This document shows, one piece after another, positions 1 to 8,046 of a stretch of DNA of 34,722 bases. How positions within the stretch are numbered: the stretch's first letter is position 1; every line of letters starts with the position of its first letter. Below the pieces are notes generated by a model. It saw only the letters and a list, made by a program, of their open reading frames with translations, was not told the origin of the DNA and ran no database searches. A program made the position numbers and the translations under genes. Source of the stretch: a bacterium (lineage in GTDB: Bacteria; Bacillota; Clostridia; Oscillospirales; Acutalibacteraceae); NCBI GenBank assembly GCA_020624805.1, contig JAHKVW010000116.1, forward strand, positions 1-34,722, in the 5' to 3' direction.

Positions 1-1
1 G

Positions 2-871
2 AAAGCCGGGCTGCCTTTGCTATCCGCAGAGCCTTTAACTATGGATGAACTGAACCGTTTTATTGTTGCTAAGAGGAACATTATATTCGATTTGGATGCA
101 ACCGCAAGTCGTGAAGCCCTCGGAAAAATCGGTATTCCCGATGACCGTATCGTTGAGATATCGGGCTTGTGCGTAACTGTCTATATGAAACCTTCAGAAA
201 TAACCACCGCTTCTGAGGTTAAGGAGGTAAGTACACTGTTATTTGATGTTGTTGACGATTCATTATATGAGCCTGTTTCTGAGTCGAGTAATCAACTTTC
301 TGATTTGTACCTCAATCAATTTGAAGAGTTATGTGACAAAGCTGGTGTGTGCTGTGAGTATTATCAAGAATTGTACTATCATTATGATAGTAATGGAAAT
401 ATGGATTGGGTGTTAGTAGAAGGATCATCTGATATTGATTATCCCGGGGGATATTATTGCTCGATCGGTAATAGGGTTTTCGTTCGAGATAGTTATGGAT
501 GTCCTTTTAACGCAAACTATGGGATATTTGATGTGAACTCAAACAGCTTTGTTGATATCTCATTTTTGAAGAACCAAGGGTATGATGATTTTGTTACCGT
601 ATTTGATCAATACGGCGGAGGCAGACTATTGGGCGATCTTGACAAAGATAATGAGATTTCCGTTGTGGATGCAACGATTCTGCAACGCTGTGATGCTCGG
701 TTAATGGATTATTCAAAAGATGATTTGATTGATATGTATCAACAAATTGATCCGATGTTTTCTCCGTTGACCTATTACTCCGACTTCAACCGCGACGGTG
801 TGCGTGATATTCTTGACGTGACTTATATCCAACGTTATCTTGTCGGGATGACATCTCCTCTTTCTAAGTAA
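2..871 (+). CDS. Dockerin-bearing protein, 5' end outside the window
   Basis: This reading frame is open from the first bases of the window with no in-frame stop, so the gene begins upstream and only about 290 C-terminal residues are visible. The first possible start inside the window, a TTG at base 17, has no ribosome binding site and is probably not real. The final ~80 residues carry two dockerin-like calcium-binding repeats, GDLDKDNEISVVDATILQR and DFNRDGVRDILDVTYIQR, separated by an unusually long linker of about 35 residues. By family knowledge a dockerin anchors a secreted protein to a cohesin on a scaffoldin. The part before it matches no domain I recognise, so the catalytic or binding role is unknown. 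The next gene downstream also ends in a dockerin. Confidence is high for the dockerin and low for any further function. Confidence 0.85.
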   Translation, partial: KAGLPLLSAEPLTMDELNRFIVAKRNIIFDLDATASREALGKIGIPDDRIVEISGLCVTVYMKPSEITTASEVKEVSTLLFDVVDDSLYEPVSESSNQLSDLYLNQFEELCDKAGVCCEYYQELYYHYDSNGNMDWVLVEGSSDIDYPGGYYCSIGNRVFVRDSYGCPFNANYGIFDVNSNSFVDISFLKNQGYDDFVTVFDQYGGGRLLGDLDKDNEISVVDATILQRCDARLMDYSKDDLIDMYQQIDPMFSPLTYYSDFNRDGVRDILDVTYIQRYLVGMTSPLSK

Positions 872-1091
872 TAGTTTTTCGGAGACTGAACTTTAGAACG
901 CAAAAATAATCAGTCTGCAATTATCTGTACCAATAATACATAATTATAATTAATGTAAACATTTGGGTCAGCAGCATAACGCTGTCATTCATTTGTGACT
1001 CGTTCGAGAAAAATGAAGCATGCGTCAATTATACCATCGCTGCATTAACACAGAACGATAGATCAACTATCATATAAAAAGGAGGCTCATC

Positions 1092-2873
1092 ATGAAGAAA
1101 ACCCTATCGATTTTACTTACAGTTATTATGTTGTTATCGTGTGTTTCATATACAGTTACAGCTGCGAATACCTCAGATGACATTACGACTACATCACTTA
1201 CCGCTGATGACACCATAAGTCAGTTAACTCTTTTTGGCTATCAATTTAATGACGACGGGTTCGCATATCAGCAGAGAGAAAACGGCACGATTGAGATCGG
1301 CGGCTATATCGGAACGGAAGAAAATCTTGTATTTCCCGATACAATAAATGATATCCCCGTAACGATGGTCAGGTTGATGTATTCGTCCGATGAGCTGAAA
1401 AGCCGTGTGAAAGCCATTACCATTCCCGAGAGCGTCACGAATATGGAATTCTTGAATACCTATAAATTCGACAATCTGGAAACCGTTTATTTCAATGCGA
1501 TCAACTGTTATGAAACTGCGGTCAATTGCTCTAAGGCTTTTGCCAATCATCCAAAGATCGACACGATATATATCGGCGATAAGGTGGAGATCATCCCGCA
1601 GGGATTATGCCAGGAGACCTGTATTACTCATATCGAACTGCCTGACAGCCTGAGGGAAATCAAACCGAATGCTTTTATGCATTGTAATTATCTCGAACAG
1701 ATTGTTATTCCCGATCATGTTACCGTGCTTGGTGAGAAAGCGTTTTACGGATGTGACAGATTGAAAAATGCCGTAATAGGAGACGGCGTGACCGATATCG
1801 GCTTGAAAACCTTCTATTATTCAAATCAACTGGAATCCGTTTCTTTTGGAGCCGGCGTCGAAAACATCGGCGAGAGCGCGTTTGAATTGTGTAGCGTCTT
1901 AAAGATGATTGATACCAAAAACATCAAAACGATCGGACAGTATGCATTCAAAAAATGCTCAGCGTTGGAGCATGCAGAACTGCGTGAAGGGCTGACAGAA
2001 ATCGGAGAGTCTGCTTTTGTGGACTGTACTGAAATGACAGAAGCAACATTGCCTGATACATTAACCGATTTGGGCAGTTATGCATTTTTGAACTGCTATA
2101 AGCTGACATCTGTCGTAATTCCGGACGGCGTAACAACAGTGCCTTCTATGTGCTTTGCCTATTGTAAATCTGCTGCCGAGGTGATCGTTCCAGAAACGGT
2201 CAGCTATATCGGGAAATGGGCGTTTCTTGATACGGCTTGGTATAATACTCAGCCGGACGGTGAGATCTATATCAACGATATCCTTTACACGTATAAAGGA
2301 GAAATGCCAGAAAGTTACGTGTGTGAAGTCAAAAAAGGAACCGAGAGTATCTCTCCGAGCGCTTTTGAAAGCCAGAGTAATCTGGTCGGTGTTTCGATCC
2401 CTGAGGGCGTGCAAAGCGTAGGACAATTCGCTTTTGTATATTGCCCTGAACTGAGAAGTGTTTCCTTGCCTAGTTCATTATTTAAAATAGGTATCGGTGC
2501 ATTCGGTTATGTTGCCAACCCCAAAAATCCAAGCAAATATGTCAAGGTGGACGGTTTTACTGTTTACGGTTATATAGATTCAGGTGCGCAAAAGTATGCT
2601 GAAAGCGGCAAATTTGCTTTTGTTCCTATTTCTGAAACAGGTGATCCATTATGCTTGGGTGATGTAGACGAAGACGGAGATACATCCATAGTAGACGCGA
2701 CGTGGATTCAGCGAGCTAACGTTCAGATGCAAATCCCTATAGCAGAGATAGTTATGCTTACTTGCGGTGATGTAGACGGCGACGGAGAAGCAACTGTTAT
2801 CGACGCTACATTGGTACAGCGTTATGACTCATATTTAGCAACACCTTATCCGATTGGCAAGCCTTTGACTTAA
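1092..2873 (+). CDS. Secreted BspA-type leucine-rich-repeat protein with C-terminal dockerin
   Basis: The 593-residue product starts at an ATG preceded by AAGGAGG at good spacing. Residues 1-25 form a signal peptide (MKK, then a hydrophobic core ending TAA). From about residue 70 to 510 there are repeated units of the BspA/LRR_5 type, such as IPDGVTTVPSMCFAYCKS and LPDTLTDLGSYAFLNCYK, each about 23 residues; this fold usually mediates adhesion or protein binding. The last ~75 residues hold a dockerin pair, GDVDEDGDTSIVDATWIQR and GDVDGDGEATVIDATLVQR, so the protein is predicted to be displayed on a cohesin scaffold outside the cell. A terminator follows immediately. The 220 bases before the gene contain no convincing promoter. 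Substrate or partner cannot be inferred. Confidence 0.93.
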   Translation: MKKTLSILLTVIMLLSCVSYTVTAANTSDDITTTSLTADDTISQLTLFGYQFNDDGFAYQQRENGTIEIGGYIGTEENLVFPDTINDIPVTMVRLMYSSDELKSRVKAITIPESVTNMEFLNTYKFDNLETVYFNAINCYETAVNCSKAFANHPKIDTIYIGDKVEIIPQGLCQETCITHIELPDSLREIKPNAFMHCNYLEQIVIPDHVTVLGEKAFYGCDRLKNAVIGDGVTDIGLKTFYYSNQLESVSFGAGVENIGESAFELCSVLKMIDTKNIKTIGQYAFKKCSALEHAELREGLTEIGESAFVDCTEMTEATLPDTLTDLGSYAFLNCYKLTSVVIPDGVTTVPSMCFAYCKSAAEVIVPETVSYIGKWAFLDTAWYNTQPDGEIYINDILYTYKGEMPESYVCEVKKGTESISPSAFESQSNLVGVSIPEGVQSVGQFAFVYCPELRSVSLPSSLFKIGIGAFGYVANPKNPSKYVKVDGFTVYGYIDSGAQKYAESGKFAFVPISETGDPLCLGDVDEDGDTSIVDATWIQRANVQMQIPIAEIVMLTCGDVDGDGEATVIDATLVQRYDSYLATPYPIGKPLT

Positions 2874-2879
2874 TCAAAC

Positions 2880-2914
2880 GACTCCATCACTTTTCAGCGG
2901 TGGAGTCACTTTTA
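2880..2914 (+). terminator. Rho-independent terminator of the BspA-dockerin gene
   Basis: Six bases after the stop codon, GACTCCATC pairs with GGTGGAGTC (one G-T pair) around a short loop and is followed by ACTTTTAT. Confidence 0.75.
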
Positions 2915-2978
2915 TAAATGAATGCTGTTTAAGTTTACTTTAGCTATGGCGCTTTTTTAGTACATATTTGCTTTCCTG

Positions 2979-3006
2979 TTGACTATCTCCCAAAATCGGT
3001 TATAAT
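2979..3006 (+). promoter_or_regulatory. Sigma-A promoter of the MNT/HEPN pair
   Basis: TTGACT and a perfect TATAAT are separated by 16 bases. The -10 box ends 31 bases before the ATG of the nucleotidyltransferase gene, which has its own AAAGGAGG site. Confidence 0.75.
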
Positions 3007-3037
3007 AGAATCAAAGATTATAAAGGAGGTAGCTGCT

Positions 3038-3376
3038 ATGTGTACACAGAATGAAGCCGTAGTCATACTGCGTGAAGTTTACGAAGGCTGTCAAAAGATA
3101 TTCGGCGACATCAAAGAAGCCTATCTCTACGGATCGTATGCAAGAGGCGACTATCACGAGGAATCCGACGTCGATATCCTTTTGACGGTTGATCAGCCTC
3201 AGTCGACTATCTCCAAGCGCCGCATGGATATTGCTCGCTTGTCAAGCGAGCTGAGTCTGAAGCACGACATTACCGTGTCGATCAGCGTAAAGCCCGCTGA
3301 ACAGTTTGAACGCTTCAACACCGTGTTGCCGTTTTATCAGAACGTCGTCAGAGAGGGGATCAAGTATGCAAGCTGA
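3038..3376 (+). CDS. MNT-type nucleotidyltransferase, probable antitoxin
   Basis: A 112-residue minimal nucleotidyltransferase. The core motif is GSYARGDYHEESDVDILL, with G32-S33 and metal-binding D44 and D46; D77 in the stretch KHDITVSI is the likely third carboxylate. The length fits the stand-alone MNT family. The start follows AAAGGAGG by seven to eight bases. The gene overlaps the downstream HEPN gene by 11 bases, the usual arrangement of HEPN/MNT toxin-antitoxin pairs, in which the MNT partner neutralises the HEPN protein, in one studied case by AMPylating it. Whether this protein binds or modifies its partner cannot be told from sequence. The pair has its own promoter and lies just beside the mobile element, so it may belong to it. 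Confidence 0.9.
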   Translation: MCTQNEAVVILREVYEGCQKIFGDIKEAYLYGSYARGDYHEESDVDILLTVDQPQSTISKRRMDIARLSSELSLKHDITVSISVKPAEQFERFNTVLPFYQNVVREGIKYAS

Positions 3377-3779
3377 GGAATGGAAATCGATCTCAAAAAT
3401 CAGACTGGAACGCGCGTTGGAGTTCTATGAGGACGCAGTCGCGCTGTATAACCAGGAAAGATACAGAAGCGCTGCCAGTAGATTGTATTTTGCCGTGTTC
3501 CACGCTATGCGCGCGGTACTGGCGCTGGACGGAATCGACCGCAAACACCACAGCGGTATCATCTCGGAGTTCCGCAGACTGTATGTGAAAACCGGTATCT
3601 TTGACAGAGAAGCCTCCGGCATCATCGCGTCGGTATCGCTCATGCGCCACGACAGTGACTATGACGACTACATCCCGATCGAAAAAGAAGATCTGGAAGA
3701 AATGCTCCCCCAAGCTGAGAAGCTGATACAATCTGTCAAGGAATATCTCGAGCCGATACTTGCCGAAAAGAAAGATTAG
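3366..3779 (+). CDS. HEPN-domain protein, probable toxin
   Basis: A 137-residue HEPN protein. The ATG at 3366 lies inside the end of the MNT gene, so translation is probably coupled. The pattern YRSAASRLYFAVFHAMRAVL (residues 33-52) is typical of MNT-associated HEPN proteins. The C-terminal signature is R94-H-D-S-D-Y99 in helix 4, in place of the Rx4-6H ribonuclease motif; MNT-linked members often carry an R..(S/A)DY variant, so nuclease activity is uncertain. A strong hairpin follows the stop. The longer frame beginning at 3306 lacks a ribosome binding site and overlaps the MNT gene too far. Confidence 0.88.
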   Translation: MQAEEWKSISKIRLERALEFYEDAVALYNQERYRSAASRLYFAVFHAMRAVLALDGIDRKHHSGIISEFRRLYVKTGIFDREASGIIASVSLMRHDSDYDDYIPIEKEDLEEMLPQAEKLIQSVKEYLEPILAEKKD

Positions 3780-3793
3780 AATAATAGATGTAT

Positions 3794-3831
3794 AAACGCC
3801 GCAGAAACGATTATGTTCCTGCGGCGTTTTT
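3794..3831. terminator. Strong bidirectional terminator between convergent genes
   Basis: AAACGCCGCAG and CTGCGGCGTTT form a perfect 11-bp stem followed by five T on the plus strand, ending the HEPN gene. Read on the minus strand, it begins immediately after the stop codon of the 282-residue gene. It is a reasonable place to look for the left boundary of the mobile element, but no attachment site is evident. Confidence 0.85.
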
Positions 3832-4678
3832 AGTTCGTCAGAACAACCTTAAACCTGCAAATCCCGTGACTGTTTTCTTTCACAATGAGTGCGTTTGGAA
3901 TCTTAGCCAGCCACTTTTTACTGAGATTGTTGTTGCCGTAATAGGCGTCAAAGTTAGCGACAGGCAGGACAACCCAATCGGTGTCATCGGATTTATTGGC
4001 GAGGTAATAGCGGATCAGCTCGGCAACAACCTCTTTTGGTACGCCTTTGGTATCTGTTGCTTCAATCTGTTTACTTACTGTTTCGGACAGCGGATAATCT
4101 TCCATTCTGAGAACTCCTGCTTCCAACGCATCGGCGATGATGTCGTCAAACCGCAGCGTCCACGCGCCTTTTGTGTTCAGCGCAAATATCGGCACTTGCA
4201 GCTGACGCACTTTTTTCTTCCATTGTGCCGTGAATCCAGTCGGAAAATCAGCGCACTTTTTATACGCGGATTTGCTGACCTTATCGGGATTCGCTTTTAC
4301 AAACCGAATCACACTTTTAATATGACGGTAATACCATCCATTACCGTTTGCATCGACCAGCTCCGGGTAGTCGGCGGACAATTCACGAAAGTCCACCGGC
4401 GGCTCGGAGCTTTTCTTTTTGTCCGGAACACTGCACCATGCACACAGTGCTTTACGGGCAACGTCGATCCGGTCATATGGATTTCCGGCAAGGGCAGCAC
4501 CGTCTTTGTCGTGGAACAGATAACCCCTTGCGATTATTGTCAGGATACGACCGAAGCCGGAGAAATCGGTTATCATGTCGAAGGTAAAGCGACCGAGATA
4601 GGTAGTGTCGGTTTTGCGGACTGCGGTATAAGTCGGCTGATCGGTATACGCTTTGAATTCTGCCCATTCATTTGTCAT
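3830..4678 (-). CDS. Unknown protein coupled to the RNA polymerase-like gene
   Basis: A 282-residue soluble protein that I do not recognise. Its ATG at 4678 overlaps the stop codon of the upstream polymerase gene as ATGA, and AGGGAG lies about eight bases before it; a start six codons earlier is less well placed. The protein is rich in aromatic and charged residues and has no signal peptide, membrane segment or cysteine cluster. The stretch FDDIIADALEAGVLRMEDYP looks helical, and the C-terminus reads as beta strands. The ATGA junction predicts stoichiometric expression with the polymerase, so an accessory subunit or a factor acting on its template or product is the simplest guess. That role is inference from position only. 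Confidence 0.85.
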   Translation of the reverse strand: MTNEWAEFKAYTDQPTYTAVRKTDTTYLGRFTFDMITDFSGFGRILTIIARGYLFHDKDGAALAGNPYDRIDVARKALCAWCSVPDKKKSSEPPVDFRELSADYPELVDANGNGWYYRHIKSVIRFVKANPDKVSKSAYKKCADFPTGFTAQWKKKVRQLQVPIFALNTKGAWTLRFDDIIADALEAGVLRMEDYPLSETVSKQIEATDTKGVPKEVVAELIRYYLANKSDDTDWVVLPVANFDAYYGNNNLSKKWLAKIPNALIVKENSHGICRFKVVLTN

Positions 4679-7671
4679 CGCTTTATCTCCCTGCAATTCT
4701 CTAACACTGTCATCGGCATAACTTCCAATGCGAACTGCCGCTCACCGAGAGCAACCGCGCATTTCAGCACTTCGTTTAAATCTAAATTTTCTGCGCCTTT
4801 AATATGAGAGGTCATCAAGTTTATACAGTTGCTGACAACCGTTTTACGATAATCACCCGTTTGATTTGTATTACTGAGCAGGGCGTTCAAATCTTTATCG
4901 TCGTCCTGACGCTTGATGTGATCGGCGATTTCCTTCGCACGATACATGTCGTCGAGGTCACAGATGATGTCGCCGAGGATTCTGTAACCACCGTGACGGA
5001 AATCACAGAACAGCTCACGGTAGTCATAATCAATCATTCCCGAGATAATCTCATAGGTAGCAACAAGTCTGTCTGACGGCGGCGTAAGATGCCAGTTTGT
5101 TTCGGATAGCTTCAATCGTGCCTGCCTGATTCCGTAAGGTGTAATATGATCAAAAGCACTGTATAACTCGTCGACGGAGTAAAGGTTTTCCTGCCCTCTT
5201 GCAAACAGGATTCTTTCAATATCAGTTTGGCGCTTTCTCTCTTTCGGAATGTGACGAATAAAGCGATTACGATTCATCGCTTCATGATATGCCGCAATAA
5301 TGGCTTTTGTCCGTTCGAGAGTATGTTGATCTAATTCATTTTGCCAGTTCGGAGATTGAGCAAAAGTGAATAGCTCCTCGTCTGTTGCCGGATGCGCTTT
5401 GTGCTTTAGCGTTTCTTTATCCAGCATATAGGCGTAATACGGCAGCTTTTCAAGATTGGAGCTGACAGAATCCCAGTCGGTTTTGTCGATGAATTCCTTG
5501 ACACGCTTTGCGGTTGTCGGCTGATACCATTTCCGCTGTGCGCTGTCGCCGACGATTGACTTGTATTGCAGAAACAGACTTTTCTTCGCCTTTCGCACTT
5601 CAAGGTATTCGGATAAATCGGGCTTTATACCGCTCTTTGCGGAATCGATCTCCAAGCCTGTCAGTATCGCCAGTATTTCTACATCCTGACAGGCTGTTTG
5701 TCGTTCTGTATTATCGTTGTTTTCATCATAAGCGACAATACCCCTGCGCAGCGCCGCATTACTGATCTGACCGACGCGCGATGAAAAGGTGCTTTTGACT
5801 GTTTCCAACCTTTTATGCCAATCGTTCGCATCGGCAATGATCGGATCTGCCGACGGAATTTTCAGCACAGGTAACGACGCCGTGTTTTCATAGCCTTTAC
5901 GGACACAGTTATTGACCAACGGATCGGCAATCGTCTTGACCATATCGCCGTCATAGTCCGCGCCGCCGAGACGGTCGGGGATCAAGGAACGTGAATCTAC
6001 CATCACGACATAACGCAGATGAGAAAGATACTTCTTTCGTAACTTACCGACCTTTGATAACGGGCAAACAAGCGCTTCTTCATTTCTTGCAATATGAGGA
6101 CTGCGCAGGAGCGTATAATTCTTCTGCTTTGTATATGTCGGTTTCGGTGCGTACACCATATTGTCTGATAAACACTCCTCCTCCAACTTTTTGTAAGCCT
6201 TACTCTCACCCTCGGCACACCTTACGATGTACGCCAATAACCGCATCAAATCATCGGACAAATAACGGTTATCTCCTGCAACCAATAACTGTCCGACAGC
6301 GTACTTTTGTCTAATGCTCTCCGCTTTGTCGGAGAGCTCTTTTGCGTATATCGCTTCTTCCATAAACAGCGGATTATGTTCGATTATCTCCGCGCGCTGT
6401 TTACGCTTATCTGTGATTTCGACATCTTCATCGTCAAGAATGTCGGTAAAGTGCTTCTGCCTATCGCCAAGCTCGCCGATGTAATCATAATACGCCGCTT
6501 CGGTCGTTTTTGTCAGCCAGTGGCGCGGATCGGCATTCGGGGATTTATCCCAGCCAAGTGGCAAGTCCAAAGGTCTGAATTCTTCTTCCGTCAAGGCAAG
6601 CGTGTTCAGAAACTGATAATTCAGCTCTGTTGTTTCCTGCGGCTCTGTTTTATCCATACCGGAGATATACAAAGCGTAGTTGTATTTCCTGCATCGTTCC
6701 AAATACTCTGCCCATGTCAGTCCGTTTTCCGTCATCCATCCAAAGCCCTTGCACATACTTTTGGTGAGAATCATATCTACATCGGCAACGGCATGAGCAT
6801 TACCCCAAATATCTATCATCTTTGTTACACGTAGCTCGGAAAACAGCTTTTTGAAATCGACCTCGTGAACAACGCCCTTGATATACGGCAGGCGGATTTG
6901 AAAAGAATGGTGCTGTCCCGACTCAGTCAGCATATACGAAAGCTCTTTTGAAATGATACCCTCGCCGTCAAACTCCAATACCTCAACATCTGCTTTGGTT
7001 TCCACACGGCTGTATTTCCGAACCGGGTTATCTGTGCCGTCATCCTCGACGGTAATGATATCCGCGTCCTTTACGATGCTTTTCGGATTGTCTATCACGA
7101 CGATCCTTTTTTCTTGCAGTAAATTCTGTATTACTACCCGACGACCGCCTGTGAACATCAATCCGTTATATGCATACAGCTTAGATAACTGACAATCCCC
7201 GATCTTCATCTCGAGCATCATCCGCTCCCGGAGAGGATCATACACATCCTCACGGACAAACGACAGTACATTATGGCGGCTCATACTGGCTGAGCGTTCA
7301 AAAGCAATATATTGACGTGCGGGATATCTTTCATCCAAAACGATCTCAATTCCCTCGGGACGAAACAGATATTCTGCTTTCCTCTGTAACTCAGCGATCC
7401 TGCCTACAGGTTTTCTGTCGAAGATCCCCGAGAAATCAATATAGACAAACACATCGGATAAGCGATCACATGGTGATGATGGTTCTTCCGAACCGCACAG
7501 AACCGTCATCGCCTGATAGAACATCATGCAGTCGTCCTGCTCGGACAGCTCGACAAGGTACTCCTTTGACGGATCGGTTGCATCGAAATGAAACCTCCAC
7601 CCATCGTCTTGTTTTACGGCAGAGGATAAGAGGCTCAAAGCTGAGATTTGCGGGATCAAATACTTTTTCAT
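4675..7671 (-). CDS. Single-chain two-barrel RNA polymerase-like protein (YonO/RdRP superfamily)
   Basis: About 998 residues from the ATG at 7671, which sits six bases after GGAG; a TTG four codons earlier overlaps that site and is rejected. Blocks, in order: FQIRLPYIKG (257-266), like the first double-psi barrel of RdRPs and the RHGNKG lysine block of RNA polymerase beta, giving K265 as candidate catalytic lysine; LTKSMCKGF (302-310), like RPSMxKF; LLRSPHIARNEEALVCPL (521-538), like RNPCLHPGD; GGADYDGD with catalytic D572, D574 and D576; VGQISN (633-638); and EIDSAKSG (674-681), like the AVDFxKTG motif of eukaryotic RNA-silencing polymerases. The family includes SPbeta YonO, a DNA-dependent enzyme, and fungal QDE-1. 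Whether this one uses DNA or RNA template is unknown. It heads a two-gene operon on a mobilizable element. Confidence 0.88.
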   Translation of the reverse strand: MKKYLIPQISALSLLSSAVKQDDGWRFHFDATDPSKEYLVELSEQDDCMMFYQAMTVLCGSEEPSSPCDRLSDVFVYIDFSGIFDRKPVGRIAELQRKAEYLFRPEGIEIVLDERYPARQYIAFERSASMSRHNVLSFVREDVYDPLRERMMLEMKIGDCQLSKLYAYNGLMFTGGRRVVIQNLLQEKRIVVIDNPKSIVKDADIITVEDDGTDNPVRKYSRVETKADVEVLEFDGEGIISKELSYMLTESGQHHSFQIRLPYIKGVVHEVDFKKLFSELRVTKMIDIWGNAHAVADVDMILTKSMCKGFGWMTENGLTWAEYLERCRKYNYALYISGMDKTEPQETTELNYQFLNTLALTEEEFRPLDLPLGWDKSPNADPRHWLTKTTEAAYYDYIGELGDRQKHFTDILDDEDVEITDKRKQRAEIIEHNPLFMEEAIYAKELSDKAESIRQKYAVGQLLVAGDNRYLSDDLMRLLAYIVRCAEGESKAYKKLEEECLSDNMVYAPKPTYTKQKNYTLLRSPHIARNEEALVCPLSKVGKLRKKYLSHLRYVVMVDSRSLIPDRLGGADYDGDMVKTIADPLVNNCVRKGYENTASLPVLKIPSADPIIADANDWHKRLETVKSTFSSRVGQISNAALRRGIVAYDENNDNTERQTACQDVEILAILTGLEIDSAKSGIKPDLSEYLEVRKAKKSLFLQYKSIVGDSAQRKWYQPTTAKRVKEFIDKTDWDSVSSNLEKLPYYAYMLDKETLKHKAHPATDEELFTFAQSPNWQNELDQHTLERTKAIIAAYHEAMNRNRFIRHIPKERKRQTDIERILFARGQENLYSVDELYSAFDHITPYGIRQARLKLSETNWHLTPPSDRLVATYEIISGMIDYDYRELFCDFRHGGYRILGDIICDLDDMYRAKEIADHIKRQDDDKDLNALLSNTNQTGDYRKTVVSNCINLMTSHIKGAENLDLNEVLKCAVALGERQFALEVMPMTVLENCREIKR

Positions 7672-7697
7672 AGCATACTCCAAAATGATATAGCAAC

Positions 7698-7726
7698 ATT
7701 ATAGCACATCTGTTCTATATTTTCAA
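7698..7726 (-). promoter_or_regulatory. Promoter of the RNA polymerase-like operon
   Basis: On the minus strand, TTGAAA and a perfect TATAAT are separated by 17 bases, with the start codon about 27 bases after the -10 box. The hexamer ACAGAT occurs on both sides of the -35 box (ACAGATACTTGAAA and GAACAGATG), which could be part of an operator. The element therefore uses host sigma-A RNA polymerase to express its own polymerase. Confidence 0.8.
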
Positions 7727-7803
7727 GTATCTGTTATTTGATAACTGTCCCCACTTTTTTACGGGACCGCGATCAAATATCACTTGAAAGGAGGCGATGC
7801 CTT

Positions 7804-8031
7804 ATGATTGTTCCCATTAAACCTGAGCAGATTGGACAGGTAAACGCCCTTGTGTGTTCTGCCTGTGCCAATTGCCAAGACGGGTGCTGTCTGCTGCTGG
7901 ATGACGGCGACAGCCACCCTTGCGTACAGCTGTTGTCGGTATCGGGAATCTGCTGTCGGTATTTCCTGACGTCAGTTCTGCCCACCGATGATAAGCTGTA
8001 CCAATCTATCATCCGAAAAAATCAAATTTAG
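7804..8031 (+). CDS. Small cysteine-rich VLP-type protein
   Basis: A 75-residue protein beginning at an ATG nine bases after AAAGGAGG. It has seven cysteines; the pattern CSACANCQDGCCLLLDDGD followed by PCVQ, CCRYF and SVLPTDDKL matches my memory of the Cys_rich_VLP family found on Firmicutes conjugative and mobilizable elements. The paired cysteines suggest metal binding, but the function of the family is not known to me. It is the first gene of the rightward block and is followed 15 bases later by parM, so the two are probably cotranscribed. No convincing promoter was found in the 130-base divergent region for this direction. Confidence 0.8.
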   Translation: MIVPIKPEQIGQVNALVCSACANCQDGCCLLLDDGDSHPCVQLLSVSGICCRYFLTSVLPTDDKLYQSIIRKNQI

Positions 8032-8046
8032 AAAGGATAATCTATC

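Noticed and set aside
3788-4807. Long plus-strand frame of 339 codons
   Set aside because: It lies fully antisense to the 282-residue gene, starts inside the terminator region, has no ribosome binding site and its translation resembles no protein family.
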